Shown here: positions 61,404 through 64,000 of the stretch, piece by piece
How the letters are laid out: each line of letters starts with the position of its first letter
How positions within the stretch are numbered: position 1 is the first letter of the stretch
Assembly: GCA_030533005.1 (NCBI GenBank)
Contig: JAUNJX010000003.1
Span: 1-64,000, forward strand
Reading direction: 5' to 3'
Length of the DNA: 64,000 nt
From: Clostridia bacterium
GTDB lineage: Bacteria; Bacillota; Clostridia; Christensenellales; CAG-138
The notes under the pieces: generated by a model
Databases searched by the model: none
Told to the model about the DNA's origin: nothing
The model's input: only the letters and a program-made list of their open reading frames with translations
Made by a program: the position numbers and the translations under genes

Positions 61404-61748
61404 TCAGCCCGCCGGCCACCCAAACTTGCGGCCGCCCAGGAGATGGATATGCAGATGCGGCACGGATTGCCCGCCGTTTTCGCCGGTGTTCACAACAAGG
61501 CGGAAGCCGTCATCGCTTATGTTTAGCTCGCGTGCAAGCTGCTGCGCGACCTCGATCATATGCGAAAGCAGCGCCGCGTCCGAAGCCCCTATATCCATGA
61601 TGCTGGTATAATGCTTCTTAGGCACGATCAGCACATGCACCGGCGCCTGCGGCTCGATATCGTGAAACGAGAGAACCGTATCGTCCTCATAAGCCTTATT
61701 GCTGGGTATGTCGCCGTTGGCGATTTTGCAGAACAAACAGTTTTCCAT
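61404..61748 (-). CDS. HIT family nucleotide-binding protein
   Basis: 114 residues of the PKCI/HinT branch. N-terminal CLFCKIANGDIP and the catalytic His triad HLHIHLLGG. Hydrolyses nucleoside phosphoramidates in relatives. AAGGAG precedes the ATG at 61748. Confidence 0.95.
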   Translation of the reverse strand: MENCLFCKIANGDIPSNKAYEDDTVLSFHDIEPQAPVHVLIVPKKHYTSIMDIGASDAALLSHMIEVAQQLARELNISDDGFRLVVNTGENGGQSVPHLHIHLLGGRKFGWPAG

Positions 61749-61790
61749 ACGCAAGCTCTCCTTTTTGTTTTCAAATTAAGCTATAATCTT

Positions 61791-61819
61791 ATCATATCAC
61801 GTCCGCGCCGATCTGTCAC
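61791..61819 (-). promoter_or_regulatory. Possible promoter of the HIT gene
   Basis: Minus strand GTGACA (61819-61814), 17-bp spacer, TATGAT (61796-61791). Confidence 0.5.
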
Positions 61820-61837
61820 CACGCGGCGAGCGCACTT

Positions 61838-63136
61838 TCATGCTTCATCCCGCAACGCGCCCACAAGATGCAAGTCCTGCATGCCCGTAATGGCGACGGG
61901 CAAAATCCGTCCTGCCAGTTCATCGTGTGCGCCGCCTACGCGCACATGCACATAGGTATCCGTATAGCCCTGCCATTCCCCGTCGATACATTCCTCAAAC
62001 AACACGTCCTGCACGCTGCCGATCATACGGCTTGCATACGCCTTTTCCATCTCCTCCGCAAGCACGATGAGCGCTGATGCGCGCTTGGTCTTTTCGCTGC
62101 GGGAAAGCTGGCCGGGCATAGCGCTTGCAATCGTTCCCTCGCGTCTTGAATACGGGAACACATGGATGCGTGCAAAGCCGATCTCGCGGGCAAAATCCAT
62201 CGTCTCCTGAAACTCCCGCTCCGTTTCTCCCGGAAATCCTACGATAATATCCGTCGTTATGGCACAATCCGGCATGGCGCCGCGCAAAAGCTGCACGCAG
62301 CGTTTATATACATCCGGCGTATAGCGCCTGTGCATGCGTTGTAACACGCCCGCGCTCCCGCTTTGCAGGGAAAGATGGAATTGCCTGCAAATCCTATCGT
62401 TTCCTGCAAGCTCCGCAACGTATGCTTCGTTTAGAAGCTGCGGTTCCAAAGAGCCCAACCGTATGCGGCGTATGCCGTCCAAGCCTTCCGCCTGCCGGAT
62501 CGCGTCCAGCAGCGTGACGTCCGCCGAAAGGTCTTTGCCATACGACATCAGGTGGATGCCCGTAAGCACGATCTCCTTGTAATTTGCCGCCTCCAAAAGC
62601 TCCATCTGCTTGCGTATATCCGTTAACGTGCGGGAACGCAAAGGCCCTCTGGTATAGGGAATGATGCAGTAGGTGCAAAACCTGTCGCAGCCCTCCTGTA
62701 TCTTCATATGCGCGCGGGTGCGCCCCTCTCGGGTCACGGTCATTTCTTCAAACGCCGTTTCCTGCCGCAGCGGCCCCACGGCGTTCACGCCGCCATCCGT
62801 GTCCAGCATTTTTACGAAGTCTACGATCCTGCTTCGATCCTTCGTGCCCACCGCCAGATCGACGCCGGGCAGCAGCAGCACCTCCTGCGGCGCGCGCTGG
62901 GCGTAGCAGCCCGCCACGATGATCTTGGCCTGAGGCGATAGCGCGTGGGCTCTGGATATCATCTGCCGGGACTTCTTCTCTCCCGTTTGCGTCACGGAGC
63001 AGGTATTGATCAAATATACGTCCGCAACCTCGTCAAAGGGTACGCTCGTATGCCCCGCGTTCTCCAGCAACTCCCGCATGGCCTGTGTATCGTATTGATT
63101 TACCTTGCACCCAAGCGTCGTATAAGCGATCCGCAT
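61838..63136 (-). CDS. mtaB: tRNA t6A37 methylthiotransferase MtaB
   Basis: 432-residue radical-SAM methylthiotransferase converting t6A37 to ms2t6A37. UPF0004 cysteines in TTLGCKVNQYD, NTCSVTQ and AGCYAQRA; radical-SAM motif CDRFCTYC; TRAM domain at the end. GCKVNQYDT marks the MtaB branch. ATG 63136 is preferred; GTG 63145 is possible. Confidence 0.96.
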   Translation of the reverse strand: MRIAYTTLGCKVNQYDTQAMRELLENAGHTSVPFDEVADVYLINTCSVTQTGEKKSRQMISRAHALSPQAKIIVAGCYAQRAPQEVLLLPGVDLAVGTKDRSRIVDFVKMLDTDGGVNAVGPLRQETAFEEMTVTREGRTRAHMKIQEGCDRFCTYCIIPYTRGPLRSRTLTDIRKQMELLEAANYKEIVLTGIHLMSYGKDLSADVTLLDAIRQAEGLDGIRRIRLGSLEPQLLNEAYVAELAGNDRICRQFHLSLQSGSAGVLQRMHRRYTPDVYKRCVQLLRGAMPDCAITTDIIVGFPGETEREFQETMDFAREIGFARIHVFPYSRREGTIASAMPGQLSRSEKTKRASALIVLAEEMEKAYASRMIGSVQDVLFEECIDGEWQGYTDTYVHVRVGGAHDELAGRILPVAITGMQDLHLVGALRDEA

Positions 63137-63137
63137 A

Positions 63138-63866
63138 TCATTCACCCAAAGCGTATTGCAGCATGGCGAGCGTTGCCATGCCCGCGGTTTCCGTGCGCAG
63201 GATGCGTTTGCCCAGCGTTACCGTCCTGCCGCCCGCCGCGCGCAGGCACGCTACTTCTTCCCGCGCCAAGCCGCCCTCCGGCCCGATGACCATGGCAATG
63301 CGGGCAGGTCGCTTTGGCAGGGCTTGCAGCGCGTCTTTCAGCGTACAGGCTTCCTCCTCCTCGTCCAGCACCAGAAGCAGGTCATAGACCGTATAATCAA
63401 GCTTTTCAAAGCTCTTTAAACTGTATACCGCCGGCAAAATGCCGCGCCGGGACTGTTTTGCGGCTTCGGCAGCTACCTTGCCGTAGCGCGCACGCTTTTT
63501 TTCAAAATCCTTTATGGATACCCGCACCACGCTGCGCACAGCCGTAACCGGCTGCACGGCGTATACGCCCAGCTCCACACATTTTTGGATGATGGTTTCC
63601 ATTTTGCCCGCCTTGGGAAGCCCCTGCAGCAGCGTGATTTGATACGGAAGCTCCGCAAGGCATTTTTGCGCTTCTCCCAGCGTCACCTGCACGCTCTCGC
63701 CTATAGAAAGGATGCGCCCCTCGTATTCCGTGCAGGCGCCGTCGCAGAGTATCAGCGTATCGCCTATCGCCATGCGCAACACGCGGGTGATGTGCGCGAC
63801 ATCCTCGCCTGTGATGACGGCGTTATGTCCGTCAATCTGCGTTTGTTCCACAAAAAAACGGTTCAT
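63138..63866 (-). CDS. rsmE: 16S rRNA (uracil(1498)-N(3))-methyltransferase
   Basis: 242-residue SPOUT methyltransferase. MNRFFVEQTQ start with PUA-like domain, then the knot with VIGPEGGLAREEV and LGKRILRTETAGMATLAML. Its ATG overlaps the prmA stop (ATGA). Confidence 0.97.
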   Translation of the reverse strand: MNRFFVEQTQIDGHNAVITGEDVAHITRVLRMAIGDTLILCDGACTEYEGRILSIGESVQVTLGEAQKCLAELPYQITLLQGLPKAGKMETIIQKCVELGVYAVQPVTAVRSVVRVSIKDFEKKRARYGKVAAEAAKQSRRGILPAVYSLKSFEKLDYTVYDLLLVLDEEEEACTLKDALQALPKRPARIAMVIGPEGGLAREEVACLRAAGGRTVTLGKRILRTETAGMATLAMLQYALGE

Positions 63867-64000
63867 ACAAGCTTCGCCTTGATGGCGCGCCAATCCTCCG
63901 AGCTGTAGACCGCAAGGATCGCAAGCCCGTTTTCCGTCAGCGCTGCCGTTACATCCTCCAGCCTGTCCGCAATGATGCCGGAGGTGATCAACACGCCGTC
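63863..64000 (-). CDS. prmA: Ribosomal protein L11 methyltransferase, C-terminal part
   Basis: The last 45 codons of a gene running off the right edge, reading VLITSGIIADRLEDV and ending WRAIKAKLV. This matches the end of PrmA, and prmA-rsmE is a conserved pair. Only the C-terminus can be judged. Confidence 0.8.
   Translation of the reverse strand, partial: DGVLITSGIIADRLEDVTAALTENGLAILAVYSSEDWRAIKAKLV

Noticed and set aside
1-64000. CRISPR arrays, toxin-antitoxin pairs, insertion sequences or biosynthetic clusters
   Set aside because: No regularly spaced repeats, transposase genes or such gene sets were found; apart from the tRNA-Gln element the window is core chromosome.

Overview
The window is a dense, mostly minus-strand chromosomal segment from a Gram-positive, endospore-forming member of the Clostridia with moderately high GC. 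This rests on a complete spoIIIAA-AH operon, spoIVB, spo0A, a SpoIIM-like gene, ytfJ, the IspH-S1 fusion typical of Clostridia, the AmaP/Asp23/DUF2273 set, and a Na+-pumping oxaloacetate decarboxylase. A position near Christensenellales is possible, but the sequence alone does not settle it. Gene order often follows Bacillus/Clostridium: miaB-ymcA-mutS-mutL-miaA-hfq; ftsK-rimO-pgsA-cinA-recA-rny; xseA-xseB-ispA-dxs-tlyA-nadK-argR-recN-spoIVB-spo0A; prmA-rsmE-mtaB-HIT-rpsU.

Layout. Positions 1-1767 hold tRNA-Val, a probable 6S RNA packed against it, and tRNA-Gln, whose 3' end is the insertion site of a tiny integrative element: a tyrosine integrase plus a truncated excisionase between perfect 45-bp direct repeats. 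Positions 1833-10707 (+) form a tRNA-modification, mismatch-repair and hfq operon. Positions 10682-13841 (-) carry lexA with two LexA boxes, an XerS-like recombinase, a CAP-domain lipoprotein and rnhA. Positions 13970-14876 (+) are a small island with tRNA-Trp and an unknown zinc-ribbon membrane protein. From 14893 to the right edge almost everything is on the minus strand: dipeptidase, RNase Y, recA-cinA-pgsA-rimO-ftsK, ispH-rpsA-plsC-cmk, surE, the oad sodium pump, a cell-wall/chromosome-segregation/sporulation block (rluB to the PBP homologue), deoB, spo0A-spoIVB-recN-argR-nadK, isoprenoid genes, xseAB-nusB, the envelope-stress set, spoIIIA, then pgeF, nrdR, ylmC, rpsU, HIT, mtaB, rsmE and the end of prmA.

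How it fits together. The genes are core housekeeping (DNA repair, tRNA and ribosome modification, isoprenoid precursors, phospholipids, NADP) interleaved with sporulation control: Spo0A as master regulator, SpoIVB as the sigma-K checkpoint protease, SpoIIIAA-AH as the feeding channel, FtsK/SpoIIIE as DNA pump. Many genes overlap by ATGA, GTGA or TTGA, and TTG starts are frequent. Points of special interest are the tRNA-6S-tRNA cluster, the minimal int/xis element, a penicillin-binding-protein homologue that has lost all three catalytic motifs, a SpoIIIAF of only about 55 residues, a Spo0A with an altered recognition-helix region, an OadG with a tandem-duplicated C-terminal module, and two terminators whose 3' arm contains the Shine-Dalgarno of the next gene.
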